From contig JAZRPW010000044.1 of assembly GCA_045649405.1 (NCBI GenBank), forward strand, positions 1 to 30,422: a DNA stretch of 30,422 bases, given 5' to 3'. Numbering within the stretch: the first letter of the stretch is position 1; every line of letters begins with the position of its first letter. This stretch comes from RUG11462 sp045649405 (GTDB taxonomy: Bacteria; Bacillota; Clostridia; Oscillospirales; Acutalibacteraceae). A model generated the notes under the pieces. It worked only from the letters and a program-made list of their open reading frames with translations. It was not told where the DNA came from and ran no database searches. A program made the position numbers and the translations under genes. Positions 25,118-30,422 of this stretch are shown here, piece after piece.

Positions 25118-25131
25118 CAAACAAATGTTTG
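25118..25131 (+). promoter_or_regulatory. LexA (DinR-type) operator
   Basis: CAAACAAATGTTTG is a perfect palindrome around AAAT/ATTT spacing and matches 12 of 14 positions of the B. subtilis LexA/DinR box CGAACRNRYGTTYC. It overlaps the first two bases of the lexA -35, so binding would block transcription. Autoregulation of lexA is expected. Confidence 0.75.
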
Positions 25132-25157
25132 CTTTTTTTAAGATTGTGTGTTATAAT
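25129..25157 (+). promoter_or_regulatory. lexA promoter P1
   Basis: TTGCTT (25129-25134) and a perfect TATAAT (25152-25157) are separated by 17 bp, overlapping the LexA operator. Transcripts would carry a leader of about 220 bases made largely of hairpins. Confidence 0.75.
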
Positions 25158-25164
25158 GAATGTA
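25151..25164 (+). repeat. 14-bp direct repeat, left copy
   Basis: TTATAATGAATGTA is repeated exactly at 25349-25362, 198 bp away. Both copies contain a TATAAT box and together they bracket the hairpin array. Confidence 0.9.
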
Positions 25165-25167
25165 GTA

Positions 25168-25361
25168 TGTCGAAATGCTAAAAGCGATTCGACAATCCAC
25201 TTGAAAAGTGGATTCAAGCAAAATTAAATTTTAATATTTAATTTTGCACAACATTCATTGCAATGGAATAGGACAAATTTATTTGAAAATTTGTCGCAAA
25301 ATCTTTGATTTTGTGGCGAAACAAAATTGTTTCGCCTAACCTATACCATTATAATGAATGT
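25168..25361 (+). other. Six-hairpin array in the lexA leader
   Basis: Six stem-loops lie almost end to end: 25168-25194 (7-bp stem plus inner 3 bp), 25195-25213 (8 bp), 25218-25247 (11 bp), 25273-25295 (8-9 bp), 25296-25314 (8 bp) and 25315-25336 (8 bp). The last three sit inside a closing stem of 9+5+5 bp: 25251-25259 with 25353-25361, 25262-25266 with 25346-25350, and 25268-25272 with 25340-25344, with 2x2 and 1x1 internal loops. The segment 25251-25259 is also complementary to 25155-25163. No protein is encoded. It could be a structured mRNA leader or an inserted palindromic element; its sequence does not match a riboswitch I know. Confidence 0.75.
25327..25355 (+). promoter_or_regulatory. 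Possible second lexA promoter P2
   Basis: TTGTTT (25327-25332) and TATAAT (25350-25355) are 17 bp apart, 30 bases before the lexA ATG. The -10 lies in the right copy of the 14-bp repeat. No LexA box overlaps it. Confidence 0.45.
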
Positions 25362-25362
25362 A
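25349..25362 (+). repeat. 14-bp direct repeat, right copy
   Basis: Exact second copy of TTATAATGAATGTA, immediately after the hairpin array and 22 bases before the lexA start. Confidence 0.9.
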
Positions 25363-25384
25363 ATTAAAAAACGAGGTGAGTAAA

Positions 25385-25975
25385 ATGTTAAATACTTCTC
25401 AACAAAAAGTTTTTGAATTTTTGCAAAAAAGAATAAATGATTCTATTCCGCCTACTGTTCGTGAAATTTGTGAAGAAACCGGGCTTAAATCCACTTCTTC
25501 TGTTCACGCAATTTTGAAACATCTTGAAGAAATTGGCCTTATTGAGCGTGACAAAAACAACTCTCGTTCAATTAGAATTGCCGGCACAGAGCCTGCACTT
25601 CAAATACCGGTGCTTGGTCAAGTTCAAGCGGGTATGCCAACACTTGCCGTTGAAGACATTGAGTGTTACATTCCGTTCACTCCAATGTCGCGCGCTTCTG
25701 ACAAAGAGTATTTTGCTTTGCGCGTTCGTGGTGACAGTATGATTGACGCCGCAATTTTGGAAGATGATATTGTGGTTTGCGAGAAAACTCCAACTGCTTA
25801 TGAAGGCGAAATAGTGGTGGCGCTTATTGATGGCGATGAAGCAACCGTTAAATATTTTTATCGTGAAGGTTTTGGATTTAGATTTCAACCTGCAAACGAA
25901 AATTATGACCCAATTTACACCAATGATGCGGTAATTTTGGGCAAAGTTATTGCGGTTATTAGAAATTATTATTAA
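25385..25975 (+). CDS. lexA: SOS repressor LexA
   Basis: LexA represses DNA-damage genes until RecA filaments trigger its self-cleavage. From the ATG at 25385 it has 196 residues. Residues 1-65 form a winged helix-turn-helix (PPTVREICEETGLKSTSSVH). The self-cleavage bond is Ala82-Gly83 in GQVQAGMP. The catalytic dyad is Ser118 in RGDSMID and Lys156 in EATVKYF of the peptidase S24-like domain, so it is cleavage-competent. The start lies eight bases after GAGG; an in-frame GTG three codons upstream overlaps that site. A LexA box and promoter lie upstream, with a long hairpin-rich leader. The last 17 bases overlap the convergent spoIIP gene. Confidence 0.97.
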   Translation: MLNTSQQKVFEFLQKRINDSIPPTVREICEETGLKSTSSVHAILKHLEEIGLIERDKNNSRSIRIAGTEPALQIPVLGQVQAGMPTLAVEDIECYIPFTPMSRASDKEYFALRVRGDSMIDAAILEDDIVVCEKTPTAYEGEIVVALIDGDEATVKYFYREGFGFRFQPANENYDPIYTNDAVILGKVIAVIRNYY

Positions 25976-27017
25976 GATATTTTATTAAAACTTTTGCAAG
26001 TAGTTTTGCAGAATATTTGGCTTCCTTGATTAAATTCGCTTGGGAGCCAATTTCAATTAAGCAACTATTTTCGCACAAATCTTGGTTGTACTTTTTCTCA
26101 GCAAAAAATAGTGGCCGTGCAAGTGACGGGTACTGCCGCTCAATTGCTTGTTGAAGGCCAACCGAAAACCTAAAGTTTTTTTGCCAATTAGGATAGTCGG
26201 TAATCGGTCCTGACTGGCAACCTGAAATTAGCATTATTTGCGCCGCAGTTTTTCCGTTTATATCAACAATTGGGCGCAGTTTGTCGCCGTTTTCACAATT
26301 AATCGCATCACGGTGAACATCAAAAACCACTTTGATTGATGGGTATTTTTCAAGGTAATATTTAATGGTTTCTCGTGAGCGGTCATATGAATATGTATAG
26401 GATTCTTGGTCGTGTAAAACGGTTGAATGAATGGTGTTAATGCCTGCTTTGTTTAACGCATTCGCTAACACCTTGCCAACCGCAATCATATTGTTGTTTG
26501 TGTTGTTATCACGCTCACCCCAAGACTTTGGGTAAGAATTAACCACCTTTGGAAAAAAGCATTCGGTTGCGTGGGTATGCACAATTAAAACTTGCGGTTG
26601 TTTTGAGTTTTGTTTTATATTAAATTTCGGCTTGTTTGAAAGCGCTTTTTGAATGTCAACCACCTTTTCGGTTTGGTTTTTAATAAAAACATCACCAAAA
26701 GAGCCGGTTGCGCCTGACTTGTCAATTGTTTGGCTTAACACTCTGCCACCACTTTCGCTTGCCGAAACCTGCAAAGTTTGGCTAATGTTTGGTTGCGTTT
26801 GTTTATGCGTTGTTGTGGTGGTTATTTCAATTGGTTTTGTGGTTGGGCTTTCGCCTTTTGGCAAAACAAAATGTGCCAAAACAGGTATTACACAATTTGC
26901 AAATGACCTAACGGGTTTTTCAAAATGATGACTGTTTGAAAAAACGGTCACAACACAAAGCAAAATAATAACGGTTAAAAAGTATTTTTTTAGTCGCTTT
27001 TTAACCCTAATTTTCAT
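25959..27017 (-). CDS. spoIIP: Stage II sporulation protein P (SpoIIP-like amidase/endopeptidase)
   Basis: SpoIIP degrades septal peptidoglycan during engulfment, working with SpoIID and SpoIIM in the mother cell membrane. The 352 residues comprise an N-terminal membrane anchor (about 11-27), a Thr/Gln/Ser-rich linker (about 57-130), and the catalytic domain. Conserved catalytic features are VLIVHTHATE with His147, VFDVHRDA with His235, and LIEIGSQANLIKEA with Glu322, matching the zinc amidase pattern of the family. The ATG lies five bases after GGGGTG. It is divergent from nnrD with only 54 bp between starts, and its 3' end overlaps lexA by 17 bp. It indicates a lineage that sporulates or did so recently. 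Confidence 0.93.
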   Translation of the reverse strand: MKIRVKKRLKKYFLTVIILLCVVTVFSNSHHFEKPVRSFANCVIPVLAHFVLPKGESPTTKPIEITTTTTHKQTQPNISQTLQVSASESGGRVLSQTIDKSGATGSFGDVFIKNQTEKVVDIQKALSNKPKFNIKQNSKQPQVLIVHTHATECFFPKVVNSYPKSWGERDNNTNNNMIAVGKVLANALNKAGINTIHSTVLHDQESYTYSYDRSRETIKYYLEKYPSIKVVFDVHRDAINCENGDKLRPIVDINGKTAAQIMLISGCQSGPITDYPNWQKNFRFSVGLQQAIERQYPSLARPLFFAEKKYNQDLCENSCLIEIGSQANLIKEAKYSAKLLAKVLIKYLNNNF

Positions 27018-27071
27018 AAATTCACCCCAAAAATCTTTCTAAATTAAGTTTATGAATTGAAAGGAAAAAAG

Positions 27072-27935
27072 ATGATGAGCAAACAGAAAAAAGAGATTTT
27101 TTCTTTATTTAGCGAAAGAAGAAGTGAAGCGAACAAATCTGATTTTGGCAGAGCACTTATAATTGCCGGCTCTTATTCAATGGCTGGCGCGGCAATTATT
27201 TGTGCCAACGCTTGTATTAAAAGTGGCATTGGCATTTGTGATATTGCCTGTGAAGACAGGGTTTACCCTATTGTATCGAGCGCCGTTCCTGAAGCAGTTT
27301 GCACACCAATTTCAAATGACTTTACATTGCAAGATAAACAGTCTTTGAAAAACTCATTAAAACGTGCTGATGTTGTAGTAATTGGTTGTGGAATGGGCAA
27401 TACTGATTATACAGACAAGGTGTTGCGTTTTGTTGTTGAAAAGTGTGAAGTGCCACTTGTTATTGATGCCGATGCGCTTAATATTTTGGCGCAAGACTTG
27501 AGCATTTTGGAAAACAAAAAGTGCGATGTTATTGTAACACCGCACCCAGGCGAAATGGCTAGACTTATTAAAACCACACCGACCGATGTTAACGCAAACA
27601 GAATAGAAGTTGCCACAGACTTTTCAAAAACTCACGGTGTTATTACTGTGCTTAAAGGCAAAAACACAGTAATATCTAACGAGTGTGGCGAATATTTTAT
27701 TAATGAAACCGGCACACCTGCAATGGCAACCGGTGGCAGTGGTGATATGCTTTGCGGAATTATTGCGGCGTTTATCGGTGAAGGCATTGCGCCGTTTGAC
27801 TCGGCAAAAGCAGGGGTTTATATTCACGGTCTTTCAGGAAATTTGAGCGAAGAAAAGTTTTCTGCAAGATTCACTTCGCCTAAAACAATGATTAAAATGC
27901 TAAGCCATATTTACAAAGAAATTGAAGGTAGGTAA
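27072..27935 (+). CDS. nnrD: ADP/ATP-dependent NAD(P)H-hydrate dehydratase
   Basis: This enzyme repairs damaged NADH/NADPH by dehydrating the S-hydrate with a nucleotide cosubstrate. The 287 residues form a ribokinase-like fold. Hallmarks are GRALIIAGSYSMAGAAI, VVIGCGMGN, the VIDADALN loop, VIVTPHPGEMARL, and the catalytic region GTPAMATGGSGDMLCGIIAAF with the family Asp in GSGD. It is the stand-alone dehydratase: the NnrE epimerase half found in many bacterial fusions is absent, so an epimerase would have to be encoded elsewhere. The ATG at 27072 lies six bases after AAAGGA; an adjacent ATG at 27075 is an alternative. It is followed directly by a lipoprotein gene that probably depends on its transcript. 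Confidence 0.95.
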   Translation: MMSKQKKEIFSLFSERRSEANKSDFGRALIIAGSYSMAGAAIICANACIKSGIGICDIACEDRVYPIVSSAVPEAVCTPISNDFTLQDKQSLKNSLKRADVVVIGCGMGNTDYTDKVLRFVVEKCEVPLVIDADALNILAQDLSILENKKCDVIVTPHPGEMARLIKTTPTDVNANRIEVATDFSKTHGVITVLKGKNTVISNECGEYFINETGTPAMATGGSGDMLCGIIAAFIGEGIAPFDSAKAGVYIHGLSGNLSEEKFSARFTSPKTMIKMLSHIYKEIEGR

Positions 27936-27940
27936 TTTTC

Positions 27941-28441
27941 ATAAAGAAATTAATTTGTGTTTTGGTAGCTATAACTTTTTTATTTTCAGGATGTCAAAAA
28001 AACACAAAAATAACGCCAAAAACAGTTTTTGAAGCCGACTTTACCCTTTTGTATAACGAAATGCAAATCAAAGGCGAATTGTCAGTTAAAGAAGATGAGT
28101 TGGTTGAAATTAAGGTCAACTCGCCTGATACTCTCAAAGGCTTAAAGGTTAGCGCAAAAAATGGTACGTATTCGATTGATTACAACGGAATTAAGGTTTC
28201 TTACACTCAAGACGATTTGCCAGACACCGCGTTTTTCAAATTGCTTTTAATTTCATTTAAAAACATTTTAAACACTGATGAGTTAGAATTTCAATTGGTT
28301 GATGAAAAATATAAAGCAACAACACAAAGTTCACTTGGTGAAGTTAAAATTACCCTAAATAAAAATTGTTATATCGAAAATATCGAAATCCCAAAACAAA
28401 GTTTTAATTTAAAATTGACAAACAAAAAGCATTCTGCATAA
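27941..28441 (+). CDS. Lipoprotein of unknown function, apparent AUA start
   Basis: Read from ATA at 27941 the frame gives (M)KKLICVLVAITFLFSGCQK, a textbook lipoprotein signal with two Lys, a hydrophobic core and an FSGC lipobox. ATA lies eight bases after AGGTAGG at the end of nnrD. The nearest accepted codon is TTG at 27962, but that leaves only ten residues before the Cys, no Lys, and no ribosome binding site; ATT at 27935 overlaps the nnrD stop. The 166-residue product has a beta-rich mature part (FEADFTLLYNEMQIKGELSV, later SSLGEVKITLN) resembling LolA-like lipid-carrier folds in layout only. The stop codon lies in the loop of the terminator. Confidence 0.7.
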   Translation: MKKLICVLVAITFLFSGCQKNTKITPKTVFEADFTLLYNEMQIKGELSVKEDELVEIKVNSPDTLKGLKVSAKNGTYSIDYNGIKVSYTQDDLPDTAFFKLLLISFKNILNTDELEFQLVDEKYKATTQSSLGEVKITLNKNCYIENIEIPKQSFNLKLTNKKHSA

Positions 28442-28455
28442 AGCAGAATGCTTTT
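28424..28455. terminator. Bidirectional terminator overlapping a stop codon
   Basis: AAAAGCATTCTGC / GCAGAATGCTTTT pair perfectly around a 5-base ATAAA loop that contains the lipoprotein stop TAA. It also faces the leftward operon ending at 28459. Confidence 0.9.
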
Positions 28456-28458
28456 AAT

Positions 28459-28782
28459 TTATTTAATTATTTTTTCGGCATAGCCAAGTAAAAACATATT
28501 AAAAACAAATAGGACTAATGGTAAAAACAAAACAATAAGAGAACAAATGCTTTTGCCTTTTTTTCTTAAAATTGCTGAAAAAACAACTCCCAACAAACAC
28601 AAAAAAGGCACTAAAAAAGCAACAACACAAAAAACTTCTAATAAATTTATATAAGGGGTGTTGGTTGCATCAATTGTTCCATCAGAAGCCATCATAAATA
28701 TCCAACTAAAAAACGAAATCGGAATGTAAATTATACCAACAATTACATTCAACCCTTTGCTTACTATATCAATATTTTTCAT
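28459..28782 (-). CDS. Small membrane protein, last gene of the XRE operon
   Basis: A 107-residue protein with three hydrophobic segments, about residues 11-32, 48-69 and 79-100, and a short polar loop DGTIDATNTPY. I do not recognise a family, and it does not share the pattern of its two upstream neighbours. Its start lies inside the end of the preceding gene (14-bp overlap), so translation is probably coupled. The stop lies four bases from the shared terminator. Confidence 0.7.
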   Translation of the reverse strand: MKNIDIVSKGLNVIVGIIYIPISFFSWIFMMASDGTIDATNTPYINLLEVFCVVAFLVPFLCLLGVVFSAILRKKGKSICSLIVLFLPLVLFVFNMFLLGYAEKIIK

Positions 28783-29194
28783 AAATTCTTCTCCGTTTCA
28801 ATATTTTTGCAACAAGTTTAATTATAAAACCAATGGCAGCGAGTAAAAACACATAAACAAACGAAACAATTGGTAGCACTTGTGCAAGAAGTAATGATTC
28901 GCTATCTGAAGAAATGAAATTGTAATATAAAATTCCGAAAACAAAATAACCTATCGCACAAGAAAATGCTAAATTTGTGTTAAAAACAAAGTAGTTTTTA
29001 TATTTTTTTGCGCAAATAATATTTATTATCACAAAAACAATTGGCATTATCAAAAGCAACGCTAAAGTGATATGTGTTGGCAAAATCCACAAATAATCAT
29101 GATCAGATAAGCCATATTGCCATACAAAATCAACACCAAACACGCAAAACCACAATAAAATTGGCAGAGCATTTACAAAATACATCTTTTTCAT
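28769..29194 (-). CDS. Small membrane protein, paralogue A
   Basis: A 141-residue protein with four hydrophobic segments and a basic tail (KILKRRRIYEKY). It shares an extended pattern with the next gene upstream: LPIxxW...VFxxD near the start, MPIVFxIIN, an NT/NTN...AF...G.F.FGI.YY segment, and an acidic turn followed by a long helix. The two therefore look like tandem duplicates. The start overlaps the stop of the upstream gene by four bases (ATGA). Confidence 0.7.
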   Translation of the reverse strand: MKKMYFVNALPILLWFCVFGVDFVWQYGLSDHDYLWILPTHITLALLLIMPIVFVIINIICAKKYKNYFVFNTNLAFSCAIGYFVFGILYYNFISSDSESLLLAQVLPIVSFVYVFLLAAIGFIIKLVAKILKRRRIYEKY

Positions 29195-29559
29195 AAACTT
29201 TTCGCTTTCTTTTTTGATACAATAATTTTTTTAATATAAAATACTGCCACGCTTACACAACATATATAATATATCAATATCATTGGAATAATAAACGAAA
29301 GTACAAGTGTTTCGCCTTGCGGAGAAATATAAATATAATTATATATGCCAAAGCTGAAACAACCTGCTGCATTTACAAATGCAAAAATTGTATTAGGTAT
29401 TATATATTCTTCTTCTGTTTTTGTAGCCAAACAGTTTATTATCGCAAACACAATTGGCATTAAGAAAAACAAATAGCTTGTTTTTAAATCACAAAAAACA
29501 ACGCCTATCCAAAAACCAATCGGCAATAGATTTATGAAATACAAAATATATTTTTTCAT
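29191..29559 (-). CDS. Small membrane protein, paralogue B
   Basis: A 122-residue protein with four hydrophobic segments. Diagnostic stretches are LLPIGFWIGVVFCD, LMPIVFAIINCLATK and FSFGIYNYIYIS, each with a counterpart in the next gene downstream. The C-terminus is basic (KKIIVSKKKAKSL). It overlaps the regulator gene by four bases (ATGA) and should be co-translated. The function is unknown; the order regulator-membrane-membrane-membrane suggests a single system at the cell envelope. Confidence 0.7.
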   Translation of the reverse strand: MKKYILYFINLLPIGFWIGVVFCDLKTSYLFFLMPIVFAIINCLATKTEEEYIIPNTIFAFVNAAGCFSFGIYNYIYISPQGETLVLSFIIPMILIYYICCVSVAVFYIKKIIVSKKKAKSL

Positions 29560-30014
29560 TTCTGTTCTCCATTTAAAATTTTAAACTCGCCAAGAATTTC
29601 ATCGTAATCAAAAGATGAAATCAAACGGTTGTCATGGCTGTCTAAAATACGGTAGTGCTTAGAAATATAGTTTTGTTGGATTTTGTAGCCGTTTTCAACC
29701 AAAACATCAGTCCACCAAACTTTACCGCCCATTGTTTTTGGGTAACTTTCTGATAAGTTTTCAAACGATAATGCTTTAATAATTTCTTCTGGATTTCCAC
29801 CAAAGGTTGATTCAATTACTTCGCTTTGTGAAAAAATTGAGCAAAGGCAAACACTTCCCATAAACCCAAGTGTTGAGCGCCCTTTTTCAATTTCTACAAG
29901 CGTGTTCTTTGAAAGACCAATTATTTTTGCCATTTTATCTTGCGAAAAAGAATATTCCGCCCTAACTAACTTTATTTTTTTATCACACAAATTAATAAAT
30001 TCTTCTCTTTTCAT
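29556..30014 (-). CDS. XRE-family transcriptional regulator
   Basis: A 152-residue protein. Residues 12-50 form an XRE/Cro helix-turn-helix: VRAEYSFSQDKMAKIIGLSK then NTLVEIEKGRSTLGF. A short helical stretch (VCLCSIFSQSEVIESTFGGN) follows, and the C-terminal half (about 85-152) is a small domain with KTMGGKVWWTDVLVENGYKI and HYRILDSHDNRLISSFDY, which may sense a ligand or a partner. It is the first gene of a four-gene operon and probably its repressor, because a perfect 14-bp palindrome covers the promoter -10. The ATG lies nine bases after AAGGAG. Confidence 0.85.
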   Translation of the reverse strand: MKREEFINLCDKKIKLVRAEYSFSQDKMAKIIGLSKNTLVEIEKGRSTLGFMGSVCLCSIFSQSEVIESTFGGNPEEIIKALSFENLSESYPKTMGGKVWWTDVLVENGYKIQQNYISKHYRILDSHDNRLISSFDYDEILGEFKILNGEQK

Positions 30015-30033
30015 TTTTAGCCACTCCTTTATA

Positions 30034-30047
30034 GTGTAATTTTACAC
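30034..30047. promoter_or_regulatory. Palindromic operator over the XRE operon promoter
   Basis: GTGTAATTTTACAC is a perfect 14-bp inverted repeat that covers the -10 of the promoter and lies next to the predicted start. Its position fits an autoregulatory binding site of the XRE protein encoded 20 bases away. Confidence 0.65.
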
Positions 30048-30067
30048 CATTATTGTAATTTTGTCAA
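30039..30067 (-). promoter_or_regulatory. Promoter of the XRE operon
   Basis: On the minus strand TTGACA (30062-30067) and TAAAAT (30039-30044) are 17 bp apart, 25 bases before the ATG. Confidence 0.85.
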
Positions 30068-30083
30068 TAGTTAGTGCTATGTT

Positions 30084-30114
30084 CCACGTGTGGAGCAGCC
30101 CCACCCCTACGAAT
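30084..30114. repeat. Intergenic repeat unit A, copy 1
   Basis: A GC-rich segment reading CCACGTGTGGAGCAGCCCC then ACCCCTACGAAT. It recurs with small changes at 30320-30352 and is far richer in GC than the surrounding genes. Confidence 0.8.
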
Positions 30115-30137
30115 TATATTTAAACTTGTGTGATTTT

Positions 30138-30178
30138 GTAGGGCGGTGCCTTGGTGCCGCCGAAACGGTCGCCCCTAC
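30138..30178. repeat. Intergenic repeat unit B, copy 1
   Basis: Bounded by GTAGGG and CCCTAC, with an inner hairpin of GGCGGTGCC against GGTGCCGCC. It is preceded by GTGATTTT, as is copy 2 at 30371-30422. Confidence 0.8.
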
Positions 30179-30216
30179 GAATACAATCTAACCGTTGCAA
30201 CGCAAAGCCCACACAT

Positions 30217-30299
30217 TGTCATTCTGAGCGGAACGAAGTGGAGTCGAAGAATCTTAAAAACGGCTTGTTCAAGTTCCTTCGACTTCGCTCAGGATGACA
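30217..30299. repeat. Palindromic repeat unit C
   Basis: TGTCATTCTGAGCG (30217-30230) is the inverse of CGCTCAGGATGACA (30286-30299) at 13 of 14 positions, and the CGAAG-rich inner flanks also match. Elements of this type recur in intergenic DNA of many gut clostridia. Confidence 0.8.
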
Positions 30300-30319
30300 C
30301 GAAGGAAGATTGCAATAAT

Positions 30320-30352
30320 CCACGGGTGGAGCAGAGCCCCACCCCTAGGAAT
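30320..30352. repeat. Intergenic repeat unit A, copy 2
   Basis: Near-identical to 30084-30114, with CCACGGGTGGAGCAGAGCCC then CACCCCTAGGAAT; the differences are two substitutions and a 2-base insertion. Confidence 0.8.
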
Positions 30353-30370
30353 AAAGGGTGAAGTGATTTT

Positions 30371-30422
30371 GTAGGGACAGGGCAGTGCCCTGTCCGTTCG
30401 GGCGACTAATAGTCGCCCCTAC
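30371..30422. repeat. Intergenic repeat unit B, copy 2
   Basis: Bounded by GTAGGG and CCCCTAC, with two internal perfect hairpins: ACAGGGCA/TGCCCTGT and GGGCGACT/AGTCGCCC. The window ends exactly at its right boundary, so more repeats may follow. Confidence 0.75.

Noticed and set aside
25155..25259. tRNA-like cloverleaf in the left half of the lexA hairpin array
   Set aside because: Three hairpins inside a closing stem recall a tRNA, but arm lengths are wrong and there is no T-loop consensus, no D-loop consensus and no CCA end.
25168..25336. CRISPR array
   Set aside because: The six hairpins differ in sequence and are not separated by unique spacers of constant length; no cas genes are nearby.
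27018..27060. Sigma-E or sigma-F promoter for spoIIP
   Set aside because: CATAAACT resembles a sporulation -10, but no matching -35 lies at the proper distance, so it cannot be supported from sequence alone.
30146..30361. 71-codon open frame on the plus strand
   Set aside because: It lies wholly within the intergenic repeat mosaic, has no ribosome binding site and codes an atypical composition.

Overview
The window looks like chromosomal DNA of a low-GC, Gram-positive, endospore-forming anaerobe, most likely a gut Clostridia (Oscillospirales/Ruminococcaceae-like). Supporting signs are AT-rich DNA, strong GGAG-type ribosome binding sites, mostly TAA stops, a GatCAB amidotransferase, SpoIIP, a Bacillus/DinR-type LexA box, and secreted proteins with Thr-rich linkers and basic fibronectin-like ends. 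Genus cannot be fixed from the sequence alone.

Layout. 1-175 is the start of a secreted protein that runs off the left edge. 375-9602 is a leftward block: rpsO with its own promoter, leader and terminator, then pnp, an O-antigen-ligase-like membrane protein, aspS, gatC, gatA and gatB, tightly packed. pnp is preceded by a nested hairpin leader. 9714-13897 holds an MFS transporter, a secreted protein of unknown function, an unusual fusion of an RpiB-type isomerase with a nucleoside hydrolase, and a membrane-anchored zinc-ribbon protein. 14021-18623 has secA followed by a large Thr-rich surface protein. 18691-19578 is a small unit (membrane protein plus divergent ribbon-helix-helix regulator) bracketed by two nearly identical hairpin terminators. 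19592-25012 is leftward: an SLC13/DASS transporter, then the operon mnmG - Mn-type cation efflux protein - small membrane protein. 25118-27935 has lexA with a LexA box, spoIIP and nnrD, followed by a lipoprotein with an apparent AUA start. 28459-30047 is an operon of an XRE regulator and three small membrane proteins under a palindromic operator. 30084-30422 is a GC-richer mosaic of short intergenic repeats.

How the genes work together. The left block couples mRNA decay (PNPase), a ribosomal protein and tRNA charging (AspRS with GatCAB, probably making Asn-tRNA and/or Gln-tRNA indirectly). secA exports the surface proteins. lexA should control the SOS response and itself.

The most unusual structure is in the lexA leader. 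Six hairpins are packed almost end to end between two exact copies of a 14-bp sequence containing the -10 box, and a central segment can pair with either copy. It may be an inserted palindromic element or a structured RNA. Second-tier items are the isomerase-nucleosidase fusion, the pnp leader, the AUA-start lipoprotein, and the XRE/paralogous-membrane-protein operon.
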